A stretch of DNA of 64,000 nucleotides, taken from Litchfieldia alkalitelluris (GTDB lineage: Bacteria > Bacillota > Bacilli > Bacillales > Salisediminibacteriaceae). The notes below the pieces were generated by a model. The model worked only from the letters and a program-made list of their open reading frames with translations. It was not told where the DNA came from and did not search any database. Positions 19,064 through 28,099 of the stretch are shown here, piece by piece. Made by a program: the position numbers and the translations under genes. The DNA lies in NCBI RefSeq assembly GCF_002153425.1, contig NZ_KZ119600.1, positions 1,657,103-1,721,102 on the forward strand, written 5' to 3'. Numbering within the stretch: position 1 is the first letter of the stretch; each line of letters begins with the position of its first letter.

Positions 19064-19982
19064 TCACGAAACGACGAAACTAGATTTTATAAAACATAGA
19101 AAAAAATTCTTCATCTTCTCTGGTGTCATGGTTATCTTGAGTATCGTTTTACTTTCTACAGTGGGATTAAACCTAGGTATTGACTTTAAGAGTGGGACAA
19201 CGATTGATATCCTTACAGATGCGCCGCCCGTTTCAGAAGCACAGATTGCAGCTGAGTTTGAAGAGATAGGATTAGTTCCAGATGATATTACTCTTGCAGG
19301 GGACAATAATGAAATTGGACGAGCAGTCTTTATAGGTGTACTTAATCAATCGGAAACTCTACAAGTGCAAAGCCACTTTGAGGAGATTTATGGTAATGAG
19401 CCAGCTGTAAGTAATGTTACCCCAATGGTAGGGGAAGAATTAGCCCGAAATGCGATTATTTCAGTATTAATCGCTGCTGTGGGGATTATTATATACGTGA
19501 CGATTCGTTTTGAATTTACTTATGGTGTATCAGCTATTGTTGCCTTGTTTCATGATGCATTACTCATATTAGTCGTATTCAGTATTTTTAGGTTTGAAGT
19601 AAATATTCCATTTATTGCAGCCGTTTTAACAATCATTGGTTACTCCATTAATGACACAATTGTTACCTTTGACCGTATAAGGGAAAATATAAAGTTGGAA
19701 AAACGTGTAAAGGATTTTAATGATGTAGCTAGGGTTGTAAACAAAAGTCTTGTACAGACTTTAGCACGTTCTATCAATACAGTATTAACAGTAGTATTTG
19801 CAGCTGGAGCCTTGTTTTTCTTTGGTGGAGAAGCATTACGATCCTTCTCCTTCGCTTTAGTTGTAGGTTTGGTTGCTGGGACGTATTCTTCTCTTTTCCT
19901 TGCAGCACAACTATGGCTTGTTTTAAAAAGTAAACAATTAGAAAAACAAAAAAAGCGTCCTTTACAAGAAAGTGAAGCATAA
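19053..19982 (+). CDS. secF: Protein translocase subunit SecF
   Basis: Partner of SecD. The 309-residue protein has an N-terminal helix, the GLNLGIDFKSGTTIDI motif, a short external loop and five C-terminal helices including TIIGYSINDTIVTFDRIREN. The GTG start at 19053 lies inside the secD reading frame (11-base overlap) and has GAAGGAGGACG upstream, indicating translational coupling and equal dosage. Terminated at 19988-20018. Confidence 0.96.
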   Translation: MNFDHETTKLDFIKHRKKFFIFSGVMVILSIVLLSTVGLNLGIDFKSGTTIDILTDAPPVSEAQIAAEFEEIGLVPDDITLAGDNNEIGRAVFIGVLNQSETLQVQSHFEEIYGNEPAVSNVTPMVGEELARNAIISVLIAAVGIIIYVTIRFEFTYGVSAIVALFHDALLILVVFSIFRFEVNIPFIAAVLTIIGYSINDTIVTFDRIRENIKLEKRVKDFNDVARVVNKSLVQTLARSINTVLTVVFAAGALFFFGGEALRSFSFALVVGLVAGTYSSLFLAAQLWLVLKSKQLEKQKKRPLQESEA

Positions 19983-19987
19983 TAATG

Positions 19988-20018
19988 AAAAAGGGGATCA
20001 TAAACAGATCCCTTTTTT
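19988..20018 (+). terminator. Intrinsic terminator after secF
   Basis: AAAAAGGGGATC (19988-19999) / GATCCCTTTTTT (20007-20018). Confidence 0.9.
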
Positions 20019-20167
20019 GTGTTGATGAGACTTACACATAATAATTAATCTAGTCATTCTGAACAAACGGGATACTCATAAAAATATTAGAGGTTTTACT
20101 CATAAAATAGGGTGCTTTAAACAAATAATGTTAGGGTACAAGTAAGGACTGGCGGGTGAATATAAAT

Positions 20168-21079
20168 ATGGTAACAATGAGTTCATCGGATGAGCGTTAT
20201 AGAAAAGTGAAAATAGGTGCATGGGTTGGGATTATAGGAAATATTGTTTTAGCTGTTCTGAAAGCAATTGTAGGGGTAGCTGCAAACAGTCGAGCCCTCG
20301 TTGCTGATGCGGTTCACTCAGCTTCAGATGTAGTAGGATCAATAGCCGTTTTAATTGGGGTAAGGGCAGCTCAGCTACCACCTGACCGAGACCACCCATA
20401 TGGACATGGAAAGGCTGAAACTGTAACGGCAATTATTGTAGCGGTTTTACTGTTTATTGTGGGGTTAGAAATAGCAGTTGGTGCTGTAAATGCTTTTTTT
20501 GAACCGATTGCAGTGCCAGGTATTTGGGCGATTTATGCAGTCATATTCTCTATATTCGTAAAGGAACTAATGTTTCGATATAAAATTCATCTTGGGAAAA
20601 AATATAAAAGTGATGCGTTAATTACAGATGCTTGGCACCATCGTTCTGATGTTTTCTCCTCTATAGCAGCGTTACTAGGTATTGGAGCTTCTATAATTGG
20701 AGGTTGGATAGATATACCATGGTTAGTTTACGCAGATCCATTAGCTGGTTTGTTTGTTGCGCTGCTTATTGGAAAAATGGCTTGGAAGCTTGGTAGTGAA
20801 GCGATTCATAATACATTGGACCATGTACTTCACGATGAAGATACGAAAGAGATGTTTGAGCTTGCTCAAAATGTGGAAGGGGTATATGAGGTTAACGAAC
20901 TGTTAGCACGAGAACATGGCCATTATGTAATAGTGGATATTAAGGTTGCAGTGGATCCTAAAATTACTGTGGAAGAAGGTCATTCCATAGGAAAAGCAGT
21001 TAAAGAAAAGATAATGGAAGATGAATTCGTACAAGATGTACGTGTTCATATAAATCCATTTATTAAGGAAACAGAATAG
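20168..21079 (+). CDS. Cation diffusion facilitator (metal/proton antiporter)
   Basis: A 303-residue CDF exporter with six helices and the C-terminal cytoplasmic metal-binding domain (VYEVNELLAREHGHYVIVDIKV). The transport-site motifs are HSASD in helix 2 and HHRSD in helix 5, an HD-HD arrangement typical of Zn/Cd/Co exporters. YGHGKAE after helix 2 is also conserved. The ATG at 20168 is used, eight bases after GGCGGGTGA; an in-frame GTG at 20156 overlaps that site. It lies 13 bases before lapA. Confidence 0.88.
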   Translation: MVTMSSSDERYRKVKIGAWVGIIGNIVLAVLKAIVGVAANSRALVADAVHSASDVVGSIAVLIGVRAAQLPPDRDHPYGHGKAETVTAIIVAVLLFIVGLEIAVGAVNAFFEPIAVPGIWAIYAVIFSIFVKELMFRYKIHLGKKYKSDALITDAWHHRSDVFSSIAALLGIGASIIGGWIDIPWLVYADPLAGLFVALLIGKMAWKLGSEAIHNTLDHVLHDEDTKEMFELAQNVEGVYEVNELLAREHGHYVIVDIKVAVDPKITVEEGHSIGKAVKEKIMEDEFVQDVRVHINPFIKETE

Positions 21080-21092
21080 GATGTGAGGAAGA

Positions 21093-21449
21093 TTGCGTGG
21101 TCAATGGGGATTAATAATAGGTATTATAGTTGTTTTAATCATTGCAGTGTTTTCTGTAGTGAATGTTGATCCAGTTGAAGTTAATTATATTTTTGGACAG
21201 GCGGAATGGCCGTTAGTACTCGTCATTATATTCTCCGTTTTAATGGGAGGAATCATAGTAGGCAGTGTAGGAATGTACAAAATCTACTTGCTACAAAAGG
21301 AAATAAAGACACTTACCCGCAGGCTTGAGGAAAAAGGGGCATCACCTTCTACTTCTGCACTTGCAAGTGATCAAAAGAATAGTAAAGATGCTAGAAATAA
21401 GAAAGACTTAGCTGTAAAGGATAGTAACACTAAACAAAAACAAAAATAG
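21093..21449 (+). CDS. lapA: LapA/DUF1049-domain membrane protein
   Basis: A 118-residue protein with two transmembrane helices (about 5-24 and 40-62) around the family motif NVDPVEVNYIFGQAEWPLVLVI. A cytoplasmic coiled coil (LLQKEIKTLTRRLEEKG) and a Lys/Ser-rich tail follow. The TTG start at 21093 is deduced from the N-terminus MRGQW, which matches YrvD of B. subtilis; the GAGGAAG site is unusually close. It sits directly before recJ, a conserved position. Probable envelope-assembly role; exact function unknown. Confidence 0.8.
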   Translation: MRGQWGLIIGIIVVLIIAVFSVVNVDPVEVNYIFGQAEWPLVLVIIFSVLMGGIIVGSVGMYKIYLLQKEIKTLTRRLEEKGASPSTSALASDQKNSKDARNKKDLAVKDSNTKQKQK

Positions 21450-21518
21450 TTTCCAATTAACCATCATTGCCACCTCTTTGTACCTTATGTATAATAATTG
21501 GGTCAGGGGTGGTTATTT

Positions 21519-23852
21519 ATGTTAGATTCAAAAGCGCGTTGGAAAGTATCGCAACCGAATGAAACAAAGGTTCAAGAGTTTTCTAATGCATTACAAATTT
21601 CTACGATAGCCTCTCGTTTCTTAGTACAGAGAGGGTTTACAACAATTGATGAAGCGAAAGCTTTTTTACATACAGATCGTTCTGCACTCCATGATCCATT
21701 TTTATTAAAAGACATGGAAAAGGCAGTTCAGCGTATTAAAGAGGGCATTGCTAACAGTGAAAAGATTCTTGTTTTTGGAGATTATGATGCAGATGGAGTG
21801 ACGAGTACGTCTGTAATGTTTTTAACGTTGTTAGAGTTAGGAGCCCAAGTAGGCTACTATGTTCCGAATCGTTTTACTGAAGGATATGGGCCAAACGAAA
21901 ACGCCTTCAGACAGGCAAAGGAAGAAGGAGTCTCTATCATTGTTACGGTGGATACGGGAATTTCTGCTATCCATGAAGCAGAAGTAGCTAAGGAGTTAGG
22001 GATTGATTTAATTATTACAGATCACCATGAACCTCCACCTCAAATACCAGATGCATATGCAGTTATTAATCCTAAACAAGATGATTGCCAATATCCAAAC
22101 AGCAATTTGGCTGGAGTAGGGGTTGCATTTAAAGTATCTCATGCATTATTTGGGGAAGCTCAGGAGAAGTTTTTAGATTTAGTTGCTATTGGAACCATTG
22201 CAGACCTTGTCCCCCTTAAAGGAGAAAATCGCTATTTAGCAACTGCAGGAGTAAAGAGGTTGGCGAATTTCCAAAGACTAGGACTAAAAGCTTTATTGGA
22301 CCAATGTGGTGTGGAGCCACAAGACATAAGTGAAGAGCAAATCGGATTTATTATTGGCCCACGTTTAAATGCTGCCGGGCGTTTAGATTCTGCAGACCCT
22401 GCTATACACCTCCTTATTTGTGAGGATCCAATGGAAGCAGAAGAGTTAGCTGTAATGATAGACGACTTAAATAAGGAACGGCAGAATATTGTGAATGAGA
22501 TAGCGAAGGAAGCTGAGGAGCAGGTGGAACAGCAAGGGGTACCTCCTGTTATCATTGTGGGCCAAGAAGGTTGGAATGCAGGAGTCATCGGAATTGTAGC
22601 AAGCAGACTAGTGGAGAAGTATTATCGTCCTACAATTGTTTTAAGCTTTGATAGTAGTACAGGTCTTGCAAAAGGATCAGCGCGAAGTATTGAAGGTTTT
22701 GATATGTTTCACTCATTATCACAATGCAGAGAATGGCTGCCTCATTTTGGAGGGCATCCTATGGCAGCTGGCCTAACGATGGAAATGGCTAATATAGATA
22801 AACTACATGGAAAACTAATGAAGATAGCTGAACAGACGTTAAAACCAGAGGACTGGGTAAAATCTATTAACGTTGATTTACCTGTGGAAGTGGAAGAGGT
22901 TACAGTCGATGCTATTTATGATCTAAAGCAAATGGCACCTTTCGGGGTGGGGAATCCTGCTCCTAAGATCCTTTTAGATTCTATTGAATTTGCCACAGTG
23001 AAAAAGATTGGCGCGAAACAAGACCATTTAAAGGTTTCGATTAAGAAAAATGAAGCTCTGTTAGATGGAATTGGTTTTAGATTTGGAGAATTATATGATG
23101 AGATTTCTCCGCAGGCTAAAGCTGCTGTTGTTGGCCAACTATCTATAAATGAATGGAACGGGAATAAAAAACCTCAAATTGTTATTGAAGACATAAAAAT
23201 AAATGAATGGCAGCTATTTGACCTAAGAAGTCATAAGTCCCCGTGGGAAATCATGAAAGCACTGCCTTCAGAGAAAGTATCAGTGGTTGTCTTCAGAGAA
23301 GATTCAGAAGCGAAAATTTCTAACCTACCTCAAGAATGGGAAATAATCCGCTGTTATGTTGAGGGACAAACAGATGTGTCGGACAAGTATGTTTTACTGC
23401 TAGATTTACCAGTTACAATGAATCAGTTAAAAGGGCTAATACAAGGTTGTTCACCGAAAAGGATTTATCCAGCTTTTCTTCATGAACAAGATCATTTCTT
23501 TGAAACTTTACCTAAAAGGGATCATTTTAAATGGTTTTATGCATTCTTAAAGAAAAGAGGCTTTTTTGATTTAGGAAAACATGGGCATGATTTAGCAAAA
23601 CATAAAGGTTGGTCAAAGAACTCTGTACATTTTATTTGTAAGGTGTTTTTTGATCTTGGGTTTGTTAAAATAAACAATGGGCTTGTTACATTAGAGGAAA
23701 GTCCCAATAAGCAGGAGTTAACTGCATCTAAGACATATCAAGAAAAAATTGAACAAAGTAAAATTGAAAATGAACTTTATTACAGTTCTACAAAAGATTT
23801 AAAAGACTTGTTGTCTAACCTAATGGCTGAAGCTGAGAAGGCTCATGTATAA
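21519..23852 (+). CDS. recJ: Single-stranded-DNA-specific 5'-3' exonuclease RecJ
   Basis: The 777-residue protein has DHH phosphoesterase motifs VFGDYDADGVTSTS (near 84-97), VDTGISA, TDHHEPPP and AVINPK. A DHHA1 domain with GGHPMAAG, an OB fold, and the long C-terminal extension typical of Bacilli RecJ (B. subtilis 786) follow. Acts in recombination and mismatch repair. Start ATG 21519 follows CAGGGGTGG; an upstream TTG at 21498 is unlikely. Confidence 0.97.
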   Translation: MLDSKARWKVSQPNETKVQEFSNALQISTIASRFLVQRGFTTIDEAKAFLHTDRSALHDPFLLKDMEKAVQRIKEGIANSEKILVFGDYDADGVTSTSVMFLTLLELGAQVGYYVPNRFTEGYGPNENAFRQAKEEGVSIIVTVDTGISAIHEAEVAKELGIDLIITDHHEPPPQIPDAYAVINPKQDDCQYPNSNLAGVGVAFKVSHALFGEAQEKFLDLVAIGTIADLVPLKGENRYLATAGVKRLANFQRLGLKALLDQCGVEPQDISEEQIGFIIGPRLNAAGRLDSADPAIHLLICEDPMEAEELAVMIDDLNKERQNIVNEIAKEAEEQVEQQGVPPVIIVGQEGWNAGVIGIVASRLVEKYYRPTIVLSFDSSTGLAKGSARSIEGFDMFHSLSQCREWLPHFGGHPMAAGLTMEMANIDKLHGKLMKIAEQTLKPEDWVKSINVDLPVEVEEVTVDAIYDLKQMAPFGVGNPAPKILLDSIEFATVKKIGAKQDHLKVSIKKNEALLDGIGFRFGELYDEISPQAKAAVVGQLSINEWNGNKKPQIVIEDIKINEWQLFDLRSHKSPWEIMKALPSEKVSVVVFREDSEAKISNLPQEWEIIRCYVEGQTDVSDKYVLLLDLPVTMNQLKGLIQGCSPKRIYPAFLHEQDHFFETLPKRDHFKWFYAFLKKRGFFDLGKHGHDLAKHKGWSKNSVHFICKVFFDLGFVKINNGLVTLEESPNKQELTASKTYQEKIEQSKIENELYYSSTKDLKDLLSNLMAEAEKAHV

Positions 23853-23931
23853 ATTTAGAAGTCACAACTGAAGATATTTATTATAGTCTTTATTTAGCCG
23901 TACTTAATGCATAATAGTAGGAGGAAGAAGT

Positions 23932-24444
23932 ATGGATTTTAAAAAGTATATTACTGTAGTGTCTGATTTCCCTAAAGAGGGGATAAAATTTAAAGATATT
24001 ACAACTTTGATGGAAGACGGAGAAGCTTATAAAAAAGCAATTGATGAAATGGCAGCTTTTGCAAAAGAAAAGGACATTGATGTTGTTGTAGGTCCAGAAG
24101 CTAGGGGATTTGTAGTTGGTTGTCCTATATCCTATTCACTAGGAATTGGCTTCGTACCGGTAAGAAAAGAAGGAAAACTACCGAGGGAAGTTATTGGTGT
24201 GGATTATGGACTAGAGTATGGGAAGGACCGCCTAAACATGCATAAAGATTCCATCAAGCCTGGACAAAAAGTTTTAATAGCTGATGATCTTTTGGCTACT
24301 GGTGGGACTATTGAGGCTACAATTCAAATGGTAGAAGAGCTTGGTGGCGTTGTTGCTGGTATCGTCTTTTTAATTGAATTAAGTTATCTAGACGGTCGTG
24401 AAAAGCTGAAAGATTATGAAGTATTTTCTCTGATGAAATATTAA
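23932..24444 (+). CDS. apt: Adenine phosphoribosyltransferase
   Basis: Salvages adenine to AMP with PRPP. The 170-residue protein contains [10 protein letters not shown] and the PRPP-binding loop [13 protein letters not shown] (near 121-133). ATG 23932 has TAGGAGGAAG upstream. Placed between recJ and relA as in B. subtilis. Confidence 0.97.
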   Translation: MDFKKYITVVSDFPKEGIKFKDITTLMEDGEAYKKAIDEMAAFAKEKDIDVVVGPEARGFVVGCPISYSLGIGFVPVRKEGKLPREVIGVDYGLEYGKDRLNMHKDSIKPGQKVLIADDLLATGGTIEATIQMVEELGGVVAGIVFLIELSYLDGREKLKDYEVFSLMKY

Positions 24445-24694
24445 TTTACAGAGGTTGTCTCTATGGAGGCAACCTTACTATATTGATTTGTTTTTATATA
24501 CATATACTATTGGATAACGGATATTTTCTGTTTTAATGCTTATAACGTTATGTTTTTCTGAAAAATATGTTATTCTTAATGAAAGTCTTTTCCGCGGAAG
24601 AGGCGATTTTTTTATCATATTTCGATTGATAATCCTAGCTCTTCTCTCATGAGTGGATTAATAATAAATTTTATTGGATGTTAAGGTGATTTTC

Positions 24695-26875
24695 ATGAAT
24701 AGTGAACAAGTGCTTGAAAAAGCAAGTGAATATCTTCCTGAAAAAGAGGTTGCCTTTTTAAGGGAAGCGTATGAAATGGCAGAGGAGGCCCATCGGGAGC
24801 AATTTCGTAAATCGGGCGAGCCTTATATTTGGCATCCAGTACAAGTAGCTGGGATATTAGTTGAGTTGATGATGGACCCTAATACTGTCGCTGCTGCCTT
24901 TCTGCATGATGTCGTAGAGGATACAGACGTACTATTAGACGAGATCGAAGAAAAGTTCGGTGCAGAAGTAGCGATGCTCGTTGATGGTGTTACGAAGCTT
25001 GGTAAAATTAAATATAAATCAAAAGAAGAACAGCAAGCAGAGAACCATAGAAAAATGTTTGTAGCAATGGCTAAGGATATTAGGGTAATTCTAATAAAAC
25101 TAGCAGACCGACTTCATAATATGAGGACGTTAAAGCATTTGCCACCAGAAAAACAACGGAGAATTGCTAATGAAACGCTGGAAATATTCGCTCCACTAGC
25201 ACACCGTCTAGGTATTTCTAAGATTAAGTGGGAATTAGAAGATACTGCTTTACGTTATTTAAATCCACAGCAGTATTACCGAATTGTTAACTTGATGAAG
25301 AAAAAACGGGCGGAGCGGGAAGATTATATAGAAGAAGTGAAAGACCAAATACGTGACCGTTTGTCGAACGTAGATGTGAACGCAGATATACATGGTCGTG
25401 CTAAGCATATTTATAGTATTTATCGAAAGATGGCCATTCAGAATAAACAATTTAACGAAATCTATGATTTATTAGCAGTAAGGATTGTTGTGAATAGTAT
25501 TAAGGATTGTTATGCCGTGCTAGGAATTATCCATACATTATGGAAGCCTATGCCAGGTAGATTTAAGGACTATATTGCAATGCCAAAGGCTAATATGTAT
25601 CAATCCCTTCATACTACAGTGATAGGACCAAAAGGGGACCCATTGGAGGTTCAAATACGCTCTGAAGACATGCATAAAGTAGCAGAATTTGGGGTTGCTG
25701 CACATTGGGCTTATAAAGAAGGAAAAACAGCAGATACATCTGAATCGTTAGAGACTAAAATGTCGTGGTTCAGAGAGATTTTAGAGTGGCAAAAAGATAC
25801 AAATGATGCTCAAGAATTTATGGAATCATTAAAAATAGACTTGTTTTCAGACATGGTATTTGTTTTTACCCCAAAAGGTGATGTAATTGAGCTCCCTAAG
25901 GGTTCTGTACCTTTAGACTTTGCCTATCGTATTCATACAGAGGTTGGAAATCGTTGCATAGGTGCAAAAGTTAATGGGAAAATGGTCCCTCTAGACCACA
26001 AGCTTCACACAGGAGATATTGTTGAGGTACTTACATCCAAACATTCGTATGGACCAAGTCAAGATTGGATAAAGGTTACGCAAAGCTCCCATGCCAAAAA
26101 TAAGATAAGGCAATGGTTTAAAAAAGAAAGACGAGAAGAGAATGTTGAAAAAGGTCGTGACTTAGTAGAGAGAGAAGTGGAGAAAAAAGGCTATACTCTA
26201 AAGGAAGTACTCACGAATGAAAATATCGATCGGGTGGCAAAGAAATTTAACTTTACAGCCGAAGAGGATATGTATGCTGCAGTAGGTTATGGTGGCATTA
26301 CAGCAGCGCAAATTGTTACTAGACTCACAGATGGAATTCGAAAACAGCAAGATGAAGAATCGGATAACATGACTTTAACTGAAGCCGTTGAAGAACTTAA
26401 AACGTACGACACGAAGAAAAAGACGAATGTAGGTGTCAGTGTTAAAGGGATTGATAATCTTCTTATTCGTCTATCAAGGTGCTGTAATCCTGTTCCTGGA
26501 GACGATATCGTAGGTTATATTACTAAGGGACGTGGTGTATCTATACATCGAAGTGATTGCCCTAACATTAAGACAGAAGATGCCCAAACAAGACTTCTAG
26601 AGGTAGAGTGGGAAGGGAATCAACCTAATTCCAAAAATTATAATGTGGATATAGAGATATCTGGTTATGATAGAAGGGGATTGTTAAACGAAGTCCTTCA
26701 AGCTGTAGCAGAAACAAAAACAAATATAAACGCTGTTTCTGGGAGATCGGATAAGAATAAAATGGCAACTATCCATATGACCATTTCCATTCAAAATATT
26801 TCACATCTGCAGCGTGTCGTAGAGCGTATAAAAAGAATTCCAGATATATATTCCGTTCGAAGAATCATGCACTAG
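24695..26875 (+). CDS. relA: Bifunctional (p)ppGpp synthetase/hydrolase Rel
   Basis: Makes and degrades the stringent-response alarmone. The 726 residues have an N-terminal HD hydrolase domain (HDVVEDT near 75, intact, so hydrolase-competent), a synthetase domain (GRAKHIYSIYRKM), a TGS domain (about 390-455: VFVFTPKGDVIELPKGS), a zinc-finger-like region with RLSRCCNPVPGD, and a C-terminal ACT domain. The ATG at 24695 follows AAGGTGAT; an upstream TTG at 24674 is rejected. The length agrees with B. subtilis (734). Confidence 0.97.
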   Translation: MNSEQVLEKASEYLPEKEVAFLREAYEMAEEAHREQFRKSGEPYIWHPVQVAGILVELMMDPNTVAAAFLHDVVEDTDVLLDEIEEKFGAEVAMLVDGVTKLGKIKYKSKEEQQAENHRKMFVAMAKDIRVILIKLADRLHNMRTLKHLPPEKQRRIANETLEIFAPLAHRLGISKIKWELEDTALRYLNPQQYYRIVNLMKKKRAEREDYIEEVKDQIRDRLSNVDVNADIHGRAKHIYSIYRKMAIQNKQFNEIYDLLAVRIVVNSIKDCYAVLGIIHTLWKPMPGRFKDYIAMPKANMYQSLHTTVIGPKGDPLEVQIRSEDMHKVAEFGVAAHWAYKEGKTADTSESLETKMSWFREILEWQKDTNDAQEFMESLKIDLFSDMVFVFTPKGDVIELPKGSVPLDFAYRIHTEVGNRCIGAKVNGKMVPLDHKLHTGDIVEVLTSKHSYGPSQDWIKVTQSSHAKNKIRQWFKKERREENVEKGRDLVEREVEKKGYTLKEVLTNENIDRVAKKFNFTAEEDMYAAVGYGGITAAQIVTRLTDGIRKQQDEESDNMTLTEAVEELKTYDTKKKTNVGVSVKGIDNLLIRLSRCCNPVPGDDIVGYITKGRGVSIHRSDCPNIKTEDAQTRLLEVEWEGNQPNSKNYNVDIEISGYDRRGLLNEVLQAVAETKTNINAVSGRSDKNKMATIHMTISIQNISHLQRVVERIKRIPDIYSVRRIMH

Positions 26876-26924
26876 GACCACGATCAGAACCTATTAGTAT
26901 AGTCTAGAAAAAGAGAGGTTGCTT

Positions 26925-27365
26925 ATGCGTGTAGTAGTTCAGCGCTCATTAGGAGCAAAAGTAACAGTTAAAAAAGAAACAGTGGGGGAAATAGATCAAG
27001 GACTCGTCCTATTGGTCGGAGTTACCCATGACGATACAGAAGAAGATGTAAAATATCTAGCAGACAAGATCGCTAATTTACGAATTTTTGAAGATGAGGA
27101 CGAGAAATTAAATTTGTCAGTAAAAGACGTTGAAGGACAAATTTTGTCCATTTCTCAATTCACTTTATATGGGGACTGCCGAAAAGGACGTAGACCTAAC
27201 TTTATGGGAGCGGCAAAGCCAGACCAAGCAAAACGCCTTTATGATAAATTTAATGAGGAACTTCGTCATGGAGGACTTCAAGTAGAAACAGGTGAATTTG
27301 GTGAAATGATGGACGTATCCTTTACGAATCATGGGCCAGTCACTTTAATAGTTGAAAGTAAGTAA
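26925..27365 (+). CDS. dtd: D-aminoacyl-tRNA deacylase
   Basis: Removes D-amino acids (and glycine from tRNA-Ala) mischarged on tRNA. The 146-residue protein carries the [17 protein letters not shown] active-site segment and the [11 protein letters not shown] cross-subunit Gly-cisPro motif. ATG 26925 follows AGAGAGGTT, 49 bases after relA, the conserved Bacilli order. Confidence 0.96.
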   Translation: MRVVVQRSLGAKVTVKKETVGEIDQGLVLLVGVTHDDTEEDVKYLADKIANLRIFEDEDEKLNLSVKDVEGQILSISQFTLYGDCRKGRRPNFMGAAKPDQAKRLYDKFNEELRHGGLQVETGEFGEMMDVSFTNHGPVTLIVESK

Positions 27366-27516
27366 GGAGAGCGTCATGGTCTTGATTTTCAGGGAATGAA
27401 GACGGAAACCTAAAAAATAAAAGTCCTATTGTCGATGAAAAATAAAAAATCTTATATCAAATGAGTAACCTTTGCTTTTTTTGGTCAAACTGTAAAAAAA
27501 GTGGAGGGAATCAAAC

Positions 27517-27693
27517 ATGAGATCAGGACAACAGCATGAACGTTTCACAAACCCTAATTCAAGACTTCTTGGTGTCAATCTTCATCGGTTTACGGAGTTA
27601 GAACAAAATGCAGATAATTATGAAATTGCAAGTGAATTTGGACTTTCTCTAAAAGAGGTCAAAACGTTAAAGAAGAAAATTGAAAGAAGCTAG
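27517..27693 (+). CDS. Small HTH-like protein, 58 residues
   Basis: A short reading frame with ATG 27517 and a strong site GGAGGGAA (27503-27510) seven bases upstream. The product begins MRSGQQHERF. Its C-terminal half, NYEIASEFGLSLKEVKTLKK, looks like a helix-turn-helix (first helix EIASEFG, turn, recognition helix LKEVKTLKK), similar to sigma region 4-type folds. Similar small genes occur between dtd and hisS in Bacilli, where yrzK of B. subtilis may be the equivalent, which I cannot verify. It ends 14 bases before the hisS T-box promoter. Function unknown. Confidence 0.72.
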   Translation: MRSGQQHERFTNPNSRLLGVNLHRFTELEQNADNYEIASEFGLSLKEVKTLKKKIERS

Positions 27694-27706
27694 TTTTAAA
27701 AAAACC

Positions 27707-27735
27707 TTGACAGGTGCTTAAACAATGCTTATGAT
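27707..27735 (+). promoter_or_regulatory. SigA promoter of the hisS-aspS T-box operon
   Basis: TTGACA (27707-27712), 17-base spacer, TATGAT (27730-27735). Confidence 0.85.
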
Positions 27736-27741
27736 AAGTAA

Positions 27742-28017
27742 AAAATTGATTTAAAACCAATGAGGGAGAATAGTAGTAAAGTAACTCCGTGAACAGAGAG
27801 GAAATGTCATAGGCTGTAAACATTTCCACATGGTCCTTTATGAATGAACACTCCTTAGGTATTTCCCTGAAAGAACAATATATTTTATTAGGGGAAATCG
27901 TATATCAGGCGTTATCTGATTAAGTGGAAGCTTTTATTTTTTAAGCTTCAACTAGGGTGGTACCACGGGAATATAAACTCTCGTCCCTGACATAGTTCAG
28001 GGATGGGAGTTTTTTTG
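27742..28017 (+). promoter_or_regulatory. T-box leader controlling hisS-aspS
   Basis: Senses uncharged tRNA and switches between terminator and antiterminator. The Stem I base pairs AGGGA (near 27762) with TCCCT (near 27864). A His codon CAC (27849-27851) lies where the specifier is expected. The conserved T-box AGGGTGGTACCACG is at 27954-27967. The terminator is ACTCTCGTCCCTGA (27977-27990) with TTCAGGGATGGGAGT (27996-28010) and seven T. The codon assignment is by eye; the class itself is certain. Confidence 0.93.
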
Positions 28018-28099
28018 ATGCCTAAAGTTGTAAAGCGCTCTTAGTATGGCTAGCTATACATAATAAATGTTTATTGAGCGATATAGAGGAGGAAATAGA

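Noticed and set aside
24449-24478. Hairpin after apt as a terminator
   Set aside because: AGGTTG/CAACCT arms are present but mismatched inside and no T run follows directly.
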